Below are positions 18,469-26,266 of a stretch of DNA of 64,000 bases, in pieces. The first letter of the stretch is position 1. Every line of letters starts with the position of its first letter. The notes beneath the pieces were generated by a model. It saw nothing but the letters and a program-made list of their open reading frames with translations, had not been told where the DNA came from and did not search any database. Origin of the DNA: Hamadaea tsunoensis DSM 44101 (GTDB lineage: Bacteria > Actinomycetota > Actinomycetes > Mycobacteriales > Micromonosporaceae); NCBI RefSeq assembly GCF_000428945.1, contig NZ_AUAX01000014.1, forward strand, positions 233,387 to 297,386, read 5' to 3'. The position numbers were made by a program, and so were the translations under genes.

Positions 18469-19997
18469 CGGACGGCCACCAGTTCCTTGCTGTTCCTGAT
18501 TTCCTGACCTTGGCCGTCCTTCACAGGCCGGTCCTGCGCCGGGACGTCGACGATGCGTACCGGTGGTTCGGTGTAGACCGCGTGATCAGGCAGGTGGCGC
18601 TCGGTGGCGACCAGCATCCCGGCCCCACCGCTGACCACGACCGCCAGCACCAGCCACGGCAGCCGCCCGTCCGCCGCCAGCAAGACCGTGAACAGGGACG
18701 GCGCGACCGACGCCGCGAGCGACCAGGACAGCTGATAGGTCGCCAGGTACCTCCCCCGCGCGGATTCCGGAGCAGCGCTCACCGACAGCGCACCCGCACT
18801 CGGGCTGTGCACCAGTTCCCCGGCCGTGTACAACACCAGCAGCACGACCAGGCCGATCATGAGCATCGTCGGCGGCAGGCCGGGCGGCAGAATCGCGTAC
18901 CCGACGAAGGAGGCGGCGAACAGCAGCGCCCCGACCGCCGCCACCCGCGTACGCCGGGCGTATCGGCGGGCCCACCGGCCGACGGGGACTCCCGCGAAGG
19001 CACAGAGCGCCGTGTTCACCGCGAACAACGGGCCTGCCACGGAAGCCGGAAGGTGCAGCCTGCTCACCGCGTACGCCGGCAGGAGAAGAGTGAGTGCCGA
19101 GTAGCCGAGGGCGATCAGGAAGTTGGCGCCGGTGAGAGCGGCGAAGGGCTTGTCCCTGAGGACCTTGTTCCGACCTTCCCGCTGGATTTCACGCGCGGCC
19201 GGCCGGGCGTTCGGCAGGCCGACGGCGAGCAGGGCGGCGATCAGGAAGCTGAGGGCGTTGGCCCAGGCCGCCACCACGAATCCGGTGTCCCCGGCGAAGC
19301 CGATGATGGCGGCCGCGATGAGCCCACCCGCCCCCAACCCTCCATTGCGGACACTCCGCGTCAGCGCCATGAGCCGATCCCGCCGGGCACCTTCCGCGAT
19401 CTCGCCGATCAGCGCCTGCTGAATGGCCGGAAACGCCCGCTCCCCGGCAACCGTGACCGTCGAGATCACCGCGAACACCGGCAACGTCGCCCCCAGCGGG
19501 TACGCGACGAACCCGGCCGCCCGCAGCAGGTACACGTACTGCCGCATCCGATGAGCGCCCCACCGGTCGATCAGCAGACCAGCGACCGGCAACACCGCCA
19601 TGCCCACCAGCCCGGCAACCGTCAGGACGGCCCCGATCACCGGCAGCGGAAGGTGGGTCACGTGCTGGAAGAAGATCAGGCTGAACGGGACGTACATGCC
19701 GGAGCCCACAGAGTCGATCAACATACCGGCGACGAGGGCGCGCTCAGACCGCTTGCTGATACTGCCGGTGGCCGCCTGCTTCGTGGCCGCGGTTTTCGTG
19801 GGCGTGTTGCCGGTGGGAGCCTGTTTCGTGGGCGCGTTGCTGGTGGGTGCCTGCTTCGCGGGCGGTACGGCGTTCGTGGACGGTACGGCTTTCATGGGGG
19901 CCACGGCCTGGTTCTCGGGCACCTTCGCCGGGGCCGGCCGCGTGGGGTGTCCCGTCGCTGGAGGACGCGTCGGAACGGAGGTTCGCTGGCTTCGCAT
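18465..19997 (-). CDS. MFS transporter with low-complexity N-terminal extension
   Basis: The 510-residue major facilitator protein has 12 predicted helices starting near residue 90 (LVAGMLIDSVGSGMYVPFSL) and the loop motif GLLIDRWGAHRMRQ. The first 85 or so residues are a Pro/Thr/Ala/Lys tract with repeated (A)PTKQAPTGN-type units, probably a disordered cytoplasmic tail; a later start cannot be excluded, but no convincing Shine-Dalgarno marks one. A perfect palindrome lies just upstream (20004-20021), followed by the divergent MarR gene, so MarR repression of drug efflux is likely. It is coupled to the EamA gene downstream. Confidence 0.88.
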   Translation of the reverse strand: MRSQRTSVPTRPPATGHPTRPAPAKVPENQAVAPMKAVPSTNAVPPAKQAPTSNAPTKQAPTGNTPTKTAATKQAATGSISKRSERALVAGMLIDSVGSGMYVPFSLIFFQHVTHLPLPVIGAVLTVAGLVGMAVLPVAGLLIDRWGAHRMRQYVYLLRAAGFVAYPLGATLPVFAVISTVTVAGERAFPAIQQALIGEIAEGARRDRLMALTRSVRNGGLGAGGLIAAAIIGFAGDTGFVVAAWANALSFLIAALLAVGLPNARPAAREIQREGRNKVLRDKPFAALTGANFLIALGYSALTLLLPAYAVSRLHLPASVAGPLFAVNTALCAFAGVPVGRWARRYARRTRVAAVGALLFAASFVGYAILPPGLPPTMLMIGLVVLLVLYTAGELVHSPSAGALSVSAAPESARGRYLATYQLSWSLAASVAPSLFTVLLAADGRLPWLVLAVVVSGGAGMLVATERHLPDHAVYTEPPVRIVDVPAQDRPVKDGQGQEIRNSKELVAVR

Positions 19998-20003
19998 GCC
20001 AGA

Positions 20004-20021
20004 TAGCTTAGCGCTAAGCTA
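20004..20021. promoter_or_regulatory. MarR operator palindrome
   Basis: TAGCTTAGCGCTAAGCTA is a perfect 18-bp palindrome 7 bp upstream of the MFS start and 50 bp upstream of the divergent marR start. A further half-site AAGCTA follows at 20031. The size and position fit a MarR dimer site. Confidence 0.75.
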
Positions 20022-20057
20022 CTTACTGTCAAGCTACCTTGTGGCGAGGTTCTGGTG

Positions 20058-20063
20058 CATAAT
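20058..20063 (+). promoter_or_regulatory. -10 element of leaderless marR transcript
   Basis: CATAAT is followed by 7 nt and the ATG at 20071, with no Shine-Dalgarno. It supports this start over the ATG three codons upstream. Confidence 0.45.
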
Positions 20064-20070
20064 GTGTTCC

Positions 20071-20565
20071 ATGCGAGCTGACGGCGTCGACGCGATCGTG
20101 GGCCAATGGCAGCGCGAGCGCCCCGACCTCGAAGAACTCATCCCGATGTCGGTCTACGGCCGGATCTACCGGATCGCCGCCGCGATGGGCGACCAGATGG
20201 AGAAGGCGTACGCGCCCTTCGGTATCGGCCGCGGGGAGTTCGACGTCCTCGCCACCCTGCGCCGATCCGGCGAGCCGTTCACGCTCTCCCCCAAGCAGCT
20301 GTCCGAGACGCTGATGCTCACCACCGGCGGCATGACCGGACGACTCGACAAGCTCGAAAAGGCCGGGCTGCTGGAGCGGTCACCTGACCCGACCGACCGG
20401 CGGGGGCTACGCGTACAACTCACCCCGGCCGGCCGCAAGGTCATCGACGACGCGGTCGCCGCAGGACTTGCCATCCAGCGAGCAGCACTCGAACGGCTGG
20501 ACCCGGCAGACGTGGAACGACTGAACGACCTCCTACGCGAATTGCTGGCGGCGAGCAAGGGGTGA
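20071..20565 (+). CDS. MarR family transcriptional regulator
   Basis: The 164-residue protein has a MarR winged helix: FDVLATLRRSGEPFTLSPKQL, then recognition helix TTGGMTGRLDKLEKAGLLER, and wing SPDPTDRRGLRVQLTPAGRK with the conserved DxR. Dimerisation helices flank it. Divergence from the MFS/EamA exporter operon with a palindrome between them suggests ligand-relieved repression of that operon. The ATG at 20071 is favoured by a -10 box 7 nt upstream. Confidence 0.93.
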   Translation: MRADGVDAIVGQWQRERPDLEELIPMSVYGRIYRIAAAMGDQMEKAYAPFGIGRGEFDVLATLRRSGEPFTLSPKQLSETLMLTTGGMTGRLDKLEKAGLLERSPDPTDRRGLRVQLTPAGRKVIDDAVAAGLAIQRAALERLDPADVERLNDLLRELLAASKG

Positions 20566-20614
20566 CGTCGTCTAGACTGCGCTTGCCCCGGTCCACCATC
20601 TGCCTTGGGGCGAC

Positions 20615-20696
20615 GCGGGAGTGGCGGAATTGGCAGACGCCCCGGTTTTAGGTACCGGTGCCTTCGGGCGTGGGGGTTCGAGTCCCCCCTTCCGCA
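20615..20696 (+). tRNA. tRNA-Leu (anticodon TAG)
   Basis: Acceptor GCGGGAG pairs with CTTCCGC, the anticodon arm is CCGGTTTTAGGTACCGG (anticodon TAG), a class II long variable arm (TGCCTTCGGGCG) is present, and the T-arm has GGGGGTTCGAGTCCCCC. The discriminator is A and CCA is encoded to 20699. The AT-richer type VII locus begins about 265 bp downstream. Confidence 0.97.
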
Positions 20697-20962
20697 CCAC
20701 CCAGACCATCTCGTTCGGTGGGGAATGCCGGGCGTTGGTCGGATCCCCGGTTCTGCTACTCCCTACAGCGGTCTCAACGCCGTATGGGCTTGACTCCGTG
20801 ACGGCTTTGGCCCCGTCCCTGCTTCTTCGGCTCATACCTACTTCGACGCGTGCGTATCGGCTCCGACGGTGATCGGGCATCTGGTCAATGCCTTGGCGCC
20901 GCCGATGCTGTTCGGACGTGGGGCATCGTCGGCTGGTGTTGGGCAACTGCGCGCTGAGGCGA
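20697..20962. other. intergenic gap, no gene seen
   Basis: This 266-bp stretch lies between tRNA-Leu and the convergent mycosin gene. I see no coding region, strong hairpin or direct repeat of the tRNA 3' end in it. Confidence 0.5.
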
Positions 20963-22078
20963 TCACCGCCGACGGGCCAGTCCCACGACCAGGACGACGA
21001 TCACTGCTGCGGCGAGAAGGCCAGCGGCGATGATCACGACTAGGAGTGGTGTGGAGAGGCCCGGCTTCGGGTCGGGCGAGGTAGCCGTCACGGTGACGCT
21101 CGTGGAGGTGGGGGCAGAGGTCGAGGGCTGGGGGGAGGCTTGGGGCTGCATGGTGCCGGCCTTCTTCAGCGCGGCGACGATGTCGATCCGGCCGAAGCCA
21201 TAATCGAAGTCACGGCCGGGCTGGCCTTCGTCGATCGCGGTGGAGGTAAGGGCGGAGATGACCTGCTGGGCGGAGAGGCGGGGGTACTTGCCTCGGATGA
21301 GCGCGACAGCGCCGGCAACGATCGCAGAGGAGTTCGACGTGCCAGTCGTCACGGCGTAAGCGTTATGCGGTCGCGCGACTGAGATGTGATCAGATGGTGC
21401 GACGATGCCGACATCAGGACCCGTTGCCGAAATGGAAGATAGCTTTCCGCCACGGTCTGTCCCGCCCACAGCCAAAACTCCTGGCGCCGAAGCAGGATAA
21501 ACAACGCCAGCCTTAGCAGACTCATTTCCCACGGCTGCGACGATCACCACGTCTGCGCCCATCGCATGCCTAATTGTCTGCTCCATGATTGGATCCGGCG
21601 ATACTGAAGATGCTATGCAGACAATCTTTATGCCGTGAGCGATAACCCATTCAATCGCTTGGGCGGTAACGTTAGGCCCCGGAAGTCCCGAAACAGTGCC
21701 GTTGGGTACGCTGACCACTCTGGCCCTAGGCGCAACGCCACGAATACGACCGTGGCCGACAATTAATCCGGCCAAAGATGTACCATGCCCGTCCGAATCA
21801 CTAAGGCCATGATCATCTCTCTCCGCGGCGAAATTAGCGCCAGGGTCGATAGACCCCATCAGGGCAGGGTGCGTGTAATCAACGCCCGTATCTATGAGCG
21901 CAACCCGCTCACCATCGCCAGTTGCGAGCTGCTGCGCAGCGTCAAGATTCAGAAAGCTGGCGTACCATTGGCCTGTTGCAACATCGTCGGAAGCGCTCGC
22001 ACAGCTAGGCGTAGTCAGTACAACAAGGGACGATGCGAATAGGGCAGCGCACCATCTCCATCGGCCTCCTCGAATCAT
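20963..22078 (-). CDS. type VII secretion-associated serine protease (mycosin)
   Basis: The 371-residue subtilase has a signal peptide (CAALFASSLVVLTTPSCASA), catalytic Asp63 (LIDTGVD), His98 (SDGHGTSLAG), oxyanion Asn184 (AVGNESAK) and Ser248 (GTSNSSAIVAG). A Pro/Ser/Thr linker and a C-terminal membrane helix (LLVVIIAAGLLAAAVIVVLVVGL) followed by ARRR complete the mycosin layout. The active-site serine context lacks the usual Pro (GTSxAAP). The ATG at 22078 overlaps the previous gene's stop by 4 nt (ATGA), which fixes this start over an earlier one. Mycosins anchor to and regulate ESX systems. No EccB/C/D/E is in the window. Confidence 0.93.
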   Translation of the reverse strand: MIRGGRWRWCAALFASSLVVLTTPSCASASDDVATGQWYASFLNLDAAQQLATGDGERVALIDTGVDYTHPALMGSIDPGANFAAERDDHGLSDSDGHGTSLAGLIVGHGRIRGVAPRARVVSVPNGTVSGLPGPNVTAQAIEWVIAHGIKIVCIASSVSPDPIMEQTIRHAMGADVVIVAAVGNESAKAGVVYPASAPGVLAVGGTDRGGKLSSISATGPDVGIVAPSDHISVARPHNAYAVTTGTSNSSAIVAGAVALIRGKYPRLSAQQVISALTSTAIDEGQPGRDFDYGFGRIDIVAALKKAGTMQPQASPQPSTSAPTSTSVTVTATSPDPKPGLSTPLLVVIIAAGLLAAAVIVVLVVGLARRR

Positions 22079-23376
22079 TTTCGATCCTCGCCATCTGACA
22101 AATTTGCCTTTTCGCCCTTGTCCCACGGTGTCAGCAGGCTAGAGTACCATTCTTCAAACACATCATTCAGGGACGAAATGCGTTCGCTTTCCTGAGTTGC
22201 ACGCTGCTCTTCAGCGTCAATCTCGCCAATTACAGGTGGCACACCTGTAAGAGTTGCCCATTGCACGTCACCCTCACGTTTGGGGTGCCGTGCATCCTGT
22301 CCACGGTAGGCCTGTCCGAGACCGCCCCCGACTGGCATGGGCGTATATCCGCCCCCTCGCCCCGAGGCCTCCCTCGCGGCGAGCGCTCTAGCCGCAGCTA
22401 CCTCGTCCTTCATCGCTGATGGAAGCGGCATCGGATACAAGGTACCCGGTTGGCCTGTCGTCGAATTCGGTAGCACATAAGCGCCACCAGTTGGCACGAA
22501 TGGATTGCCCGGAGGAATTGGCAATGATGAAGGTGGTCCGTCGATATCAGGCACGACTGGAGTCAGACCTCCGCTCAAAGGTGGTGAGTCCGGCGGAATT
22601 GACACAGGATTCCGTCCTGGCACCGCGGGAGGCGGATTCCATCGAGGCATACTGCGAGGCGGCGCATCGCCGGCCGCTGACGGAGCCCGTCCGTCGCCAC
22701 TTCCATCTGCACCAGTTACATCCGTGCCGGTATCGATATCGCCATCGACCTCAGAGTATCGATGCGAGAGATCAGACGGTGTAGCTACTATGATCTTCTT
22801 CCGATGATCGCTTACAGAGGAATCCATCGCCGCCATAGAAGCTTGGGCCTTTTCATTCAGTCTGATCGCAGCGTGATCCCACCACTCAGGCAAAAGATCT
22901 GTCGTGACCACGTCCCATTTCGCTTTCGAAACTGCGACTTCAGTTTTGGCAGTCTTAATCGCATCAAGGATTCCGTGTAATCCGCGAGCTGTTGACGCAT
23001 GAGCATAGGCGTCGCTACGCATCTGGGCTATAAGCCTGTCAACGTAGTCCAGAAACGACTTCGCTGCCTTTGATACCGCTGGATCCCAACTTTGGACGAG
23101 ACTTTCGCGGAGAATACTAAGGCGATCGTGGTGGTCTGCCAGCAACTCACTTAGATTCTCGAACCCAGCTGCCTGCTTCCAGGAATCTTCATCATCTTCG
23201 CCTTTGATAGATGACCAAATTCGTGGGACGTCGTACGCGTCCCAGTTGGTGCACCATGTCGAGATCTCCAGCTGCGGTGGCATGTTGGCCGGCAGCTTCC
23301 CAGCCGCCACATCAGCCGAAACCGACGACGTAGCCGAGCCAGCGGGCGATGATGTGTTTGAGGATGGGCTGGTCAT
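22075..23376 (-). CDS. putative type VII secretion substrate with PPE-like helical domain
   Basis: The 433-residue protein has no signal peptide. A low-complexity Ser-rich start is followed by a largely helical region (about 35-200) with tryptophan-containing turns (WDAYDVPRIWSSIKG, LLPEWWDHAA). A Pro/Gly-rich segment follows (about 235-345, PPDSPPLSGGLTPVVPDI) and then a charged C-terminus. This helical-plus-linker layout, and its place between a small WXG100-like gene and a mycosin, fit a PPE-like exported protein, but no exact signature is visible. Base composition is clearly AT-richer than the surroundings. It starts immediately after the stop of the upstream gene. Confidence 0.6.
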   Translation of the reverse strand: MTSPSSNTSSPAGSATSSVSADVAAGKLPANMPPQLEISTWCTNWDAYDVPRIWSSIKGEDDEDSWKQAAGFENLSELLADHHDRLSILRESLVQSWDPAVSKAAKSFLDYVDRLIAQMRSDAYAHASTARGLHGILDAIKTAKTEVAVSKAKWDVVTTDLLPEWWDHAAIRLNEKAQASMAAMDSSVSDHRKKIIVATPSDLSHRYSEVDGDIDTGTDVTGADGSGDGRAPSAAGDAPPRSMPRWNPPPAVPGRNPVSIPPDSPPLSGGLTPVVPDIDGPPSSLPIPPGNPFVPTGGAYVLPNSTTGQPGTLYPMPLPSAMKDEVAAARALAAREASGRGGGYTPMPVGGGLGQAYRGQDARHPKREGDVQWATLTGVPPVIGEIDAEEQRATQESERISSLNDVFEEWYSSLLTPWDKGEKANLSDGEDRK

Positions 23377-23781
23377 TTAGATCTCCGCTCCCCGGTTCAG
23401 ATGGACCTCCGGCCCGTACGCCTTCTGCGCCTCCGTCGCCGCGTCCTGCAGCGTCTTCTGGATCTTCGCGAGGTCCTGGCTCGTCAGCTGGTCGGCTGCG
23501 GCGTACCGGGTGAGGACTGCTCGGGCGGCGGCGACGAGGATGTCCGCGGCTTCCACCATCTGGCGGGCGTTGTTCTGGGCTCGGTCGAGCGCGTAGGACA
23601 GCGCGTACGAGCCGGCGACGACTTCTCCGCTCAGGGATCGGGCTCCGAAACGGGCGCCGGTCTGTAGTTCGCCACCGGCTCTGGTCACGCCTGGCCGGAG
23701 GCCTTGGGCAGAGTCCGCGTCGAGGACGTCGGCGAAGGCTCGCAGGCCGCCGAGATCGACACGAATTCCACGAGTATCCAT
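23377..23781 (-). CDS. small helical WXG100/ESX-type protein
   Basis: The 134-residue, mostly alpha-helical protein begins MDTRGIRVDLGGLRAFADVL and continues with SYALSYALDRAQNNARQMVEAA; it has no signal peptide or membrane segment. Size, helicity and operon with a PPE-like protein and a mycosin suggest an ESX-associated secreted partner or chaperone, although no W-x-G turn is seen. GGGAGGTA precedes the ATG at 23781. Translation of the next gene begins directly after its TAA, so the three genes form one unit. Confidence 0.6.
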   Translation of the reverse strand: MDTRGIRVDLGGLRAFADVLDADSAQGLRPGVTRAGGELQTGARFGARSLSGEVVAGSYALSYALDRAQNNARQMVEAADILVAAARAVLTRYAAADQLTSQDLAKIQKTLQDAATEAQKAYGPEVHLNRGAEI

Positions 23782-23902
23782 GCGTACCTCCCCGATCCAT
23801 GGACCCGCACAGCGTAACGAAGGGGTTGCCGAGAGTCGATGGAACAAACGTCCCCTGTGGACAACTCGCAAAGTCAACACCACACTTCACTTGGTTGATG
23901 AT

Positions 23903-23942
23903 GTAAGGAATTCTTGACATAGTGTCCAGAGTTCTTTACATT
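23903..23942 (+). promoter_or_regulatory. consensus promoter covered by a 37-bp imperfect palindrome
   Basis: TTGACA (23914-23919), a 17-bp spacer and TACATT (23937-23942) form a near-perfect vegetative promoter, with the ATG 6 nt further on (leaderless). The arms GTAAGGAATTCTTGACA (23903-23919) and TGTCCAGAGTTCTTTAC (23923-23939) match at 14 of 17 positions as an inverted repeat, covering -35 and -10. This is probably the operator of the HTH protein encoded at 24362. Confidence 0.75.
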
Positions 23943-23948
23943 CGAGAC

Positions 23949-24368
23949 ATGGCTATGGAAGAGAAACGGGCATGGATCATGCTGGTCGTCTCGGCCGCGG
24001 CGTACGCGATCTACACATCGGTCGTGCTCAGCCGGCCGGGACCGTTGACCGAGGTGGCGTACCAGGGGCCGCTGCTGTGGACCGTGGGCGGGGCGATCGT
24101 GGCGAACATCCTGCTGACGATCGCGGCGGGGATCGCGGCGCCGAGGGACAACCGGAAGGATCAGCGGGATCGCGAGATCCACCGATTGAGTGAGTACATC
24201 GGACACTCGTTCACCGTCATCGGCGGTGTGGTCGCACTCGTTCTGGCGATGCTGAGTGTGGACCAGTTCTGGATCGCCAACGTCATCTATCTCGGCTTCG
24301 TATTGTCCGCGCTGCTCGGCTCGGTCGCGAAGATTTTCGCGTACCGGCGGGGTTATCAGACATGGTGA
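23949..24368 (+). CDS. four-helix membrane protein paired with an HTH regulator
   Basis: The 139-residue protein has about four hydrophobic helices (AWIMLVVSAAAYAIYTSVVL, LLWTVGGAIVANILLTIAAG, FTVIGGVVALVLAMLSV, FWIANVIYLGFVLSALLG). A charged loop, RDNRKDQRDREIHRLSEYIG, separates helices 2 and 3. No enzymatic motif is visible. It starts at the ATG 6 nt after a consensus -10 and overlaps the HTH gene by 7 nt, a membrane-protein plus Xre-type-regulator pairing found widely in Gram-positive bacteria with unknown function. Confidence 0.85.
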   Translation: MAMEEKRAWIMLVVSAAAYAIYTSVVLSRPGPLTEVAYQGPLLWTVGGAIVANILLTIAAGIAAPRDNRKDQRDREIHRLSEYIGHSFTVIGGVVALVLAMLSVDQFWIANVIYLGFVLSALLGSVAKIFAYRRGYQTW

Positions 24369-24592
24369 AGCCCACGCTGGTCACGAACACGATCCGCGCG
24401 CTGCGCTTCGAGCACGGCGAGATGACCCAGGCCGAGCTCGCCGAGCGGATCGGCGTGACCCGCCAGACCCTTATCGCCATCGAGCAGGGGAAATACTCCC
24501 CCTCGCTGGAGATGGCTTTCAAGATCGCACACATCTTCGGCGTACGCGTCGATGATGTCTTTTCCTATCCCGCGGAGGGTGATCCGGCATGA
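24362..24592 (+). CDS. Cro/C1-type helix-turn-helix regulator
   Basis: The 76-residue protein is a single HTH: LRFEHGEMTQAELAERIGVT, RQTLIAIEQGKYSPSLEMAF and the C-terminal IFGVRVDDVFSY. Small YozG/YgzD-like regulators with this VxxDDVF ending usually act alone as repressors of their own operon. It overlaps the membrane-protein gene upstream and the dehydrogenase downstream (ATGA at 24589), so all three are translationally coupled. The palindrome at 23903-23939 is its probable operator. Confidence 0.92.
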   Translation: MVKPTLVTNTIRALRFEHGEMTQAELAERIGVTRQTLIAIEQGKYSPSLEMAFKIAHIFGVRVDDVFSYPAEGDPA

Positions 24593-25572
24593 AAGCGATC
24601 GCGCAGCGGACCTATGGCGAGGCCCGCGTTCTGGAGTTGACCGACGTTCCGAAACCGGTGCCGCGGCCGGGAGAGGTTCTCCTTGAGGTACGCGCGGCCG
24701 GCGTGGACATGGGCGTCTGGCACGTCATGGCCGGACGGCCGTACCTGGGCCGGCTGGCGTTCGGCCTGTTCAAGCCGCACCAACCGGTACGCGGAATGGA
24801 GGTCGCCGGCGTCGTCGCGGCAGTCGGCGACCAGGTCACGGAATTCCGGCCGGGTGACCGGGTGTTCGGCACCGGCAAGGGGACTTTCGCGGAGTTCAGC
24901 ACGGCCGCGCCGAAGCGGCTGGCGAGGATCCCCGAGAACGTGGGTTTCGCGCAGGCGGCCGTGTCGGCGATCTCCGGAGTCACCGCGCTGCAGGCGCTGC
25001 GGGCTGCGCCCGATGCGGCGACGGTGCTGGTCATCGGGGCGGGCGGCGGAGTGGGGAGTTTCGCGGTGCAGATGGCCAAGGCGCGCGGGATGCGTGTGAC
25101 CGGCGTGTGCAGCACCGGGAAGGTGGAATTCGTACGCGGACTGGGCGCGGACGAAGTCGTCGACTACACGCGCAGCGCGCCAGGTGAAGATCTCGGCGGC
25201 GGCACCTACGACCTCATTCTGGACATCGCGGGGAATCGGCCGCTGTCCGTACTGCGCGGGGCACTTCATCCACATGGGACATTGGTCATCGTCGGCGGCG
25301 AGGGCGGCACCTCGTTCTTCGGCGGCATGAGCCGGAACATGGTGGCGGCCGCTCGGTCTAGCCGGAAAGGGCAGCGGTTCACGGGATTGCTGTCGCGGAC
25401 GAATGCGCGGGACCTCGCCGAGCTGGCGGACGCCATGGCCGACGGGCGGCTCGTGCCCGCGGTGGACACCGCCTATCCGCTGGCCGAGGCCGTGCGGGCG
25501 GTGGAGCACCTCCGCAGCGGTCGCGCCCACGGAAAGGTTGTGCTGATTCCTAATGCAGGGAGTGGCGCATGA
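24589..25572 (+). CDS. zinc-free MDR-type NAD(P)-dependent oxidoreductase
   Basis: The 327-residue medium-chain dehydrogenase/reductase has a GroES-like N-terminal domain (MKAIAQRTYGEARVLELTDV, PGEVLLEVRAAGVDMG) and a Rossmann domain with VLVIGAGGGVGSFAVQMAKA. The catalytic-zinc cysteine and the structural four-cysteine lobe are absent, so it belongs to the quinone/enoyl reductase side of the family. The last 23 bp overlap the convergent GNAT gene. Its substrate is unknown, but its coupling to the membrane/HTH pair suggests shared regulation. Confidence 0.9.
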   Translation: MKAIAQRTYGEARVLELTDVPKPVPRPGEVLLEVRAAGVDMGVWHVMAGRPYLGRLAFGLFKPHQPVRGMEVAGVVAAVGDQVTEFRPGDRVFGTGKGTFAEFSTAAPKRLARIPENVGFAQAAVSAISGVTALQALRAAPDAATVLVIGAGGGVGSFAVQMAKARGMRVTGVCSTGKVEFVRGLGADEVVDYTRSAPGEDLGGGTYDLILDIAGNRPLSVLRGALHPHGTLVIVGGEGGTSFFGGMSRNMVAAARSSRKGQRFTGLLSRTNARDLAELADAMADGRLVPAVDTAYPLAEAVRAVEHLRSGRAHGKVVLIPNAGSGA

Positions 25573-26116
25573 CGACCCGGCGGCCCGATTGCGGTCGCGC
25601 GTGGACGGCGAATCCCGCGGACTCGAACAGTCCTGTCGTGCCGGTGTAGAGCTCCGCCGCCGGCGGCTGCCGGCCCGACGACAGGTCCACCGGATAGCCC
25701 TCCAGGACTTCGGCGCCGGAACTGGACGCGTGCTCCACCGCCGATGCGAGAAGCGCCGTCGCCACCCCGGAACCGCGGTGCTTGCGCGAGATGTAGAAGC
25801 ACGGGACCGACCAGACGCCGGAGTCCTCGCTCAATTTCAGCGTGTTGGATCTGAGCAGTCGCGGAAAATCGTCTCGCGGCGCCACGCTCGCCCACCCGAC
25901 CGGCTCATTGTCGGCGTACGCGAGCAGGCCCAGCGGTCGGCCGGCGGCCGCGAGTTCCCGCAGCGCCGCCTTGTTGCCCGCGTTGCCCATGGCCGAGAAC
26001 TGCCTGCCGGCGACGCGCCACCACATGCACCAGCATCCGGAGTACGCGCCATTCGCGCCGAACAAGGATGTCAGATCGTCCCAGCGGGCGGCATCGACCG
26101 GCGAAACCGTGACCAT
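25550..26116 (-). CDS. GNAT family N-acetyltransferase
   Basis: The 188-residue protein contains the acetyl-CoA loop SRKHRGSGVATALLASAVEH (Q/R-x-x-G-x-G/A) and C-terminal LFESAGFAVHARP typical of GNAT enzymes. An early NGAYSGCWCMWWR segment is common in a subgroup of unknown substrate. The ATG at 26116 has TATTCT 8 nt upstream (26125-26130, minus strand), suggesting a leaderless start; longer readings extend antisense into the lipoprotein gene and are rejected. Function beyond acyl transfer cannot be stated. Confidence 0.9.
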   Translation of the reverse strand: MVTVSPVDAARWDDLTSLFGANGAYSGCWCMWWRVAGRQFSAMGNAGNKAALRELAAAGRPLGLLAYADNEPVGWASVAPRDDFPRLLRSNTLKLSEDSGVWSVPCFYISRKHRGSGVATALLASAVEHASSSGAEVLEGYPVDLSSGRQPPAAELYTGTTGLFESAGFAVHARPQSGRRVVMRHSLH

Positions 26117-26253
26117 GAGAGACAAGAATACGTAGCCGACCACGGTTGACGGAGGAGCGTCGACTGCGGCCGTGGCACCGGGCGTGCTGGAAAGGCCGAG
26201 GCCGGGTCGGGAATCGGACAGGCCGGCACGGGCATCACGCGAAGGCGAATACC

Positions 26254-26259
26254 TATCAT
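26254..26259 (+). promoter_or_regulatory. -10 element of leaderless lipoprotein transcript
   Basis: TATCAT is followed by 7 nt and the ATG at 26267. It decides that start against an in-frame ATG at 26258, which would overlap the -10. Confidence 0.5.
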
Positions 26260-26266
26260 GTCGGCC

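Noticed and set aside
20615..23781. tRNA-Leu-adjacent region considered as a prophage or integrative element
   Set aside because: No integrase, excisionase or replication gene, and no duplicate of the tRNA 3' end was found in the window; acquisition is only suggested by composition.
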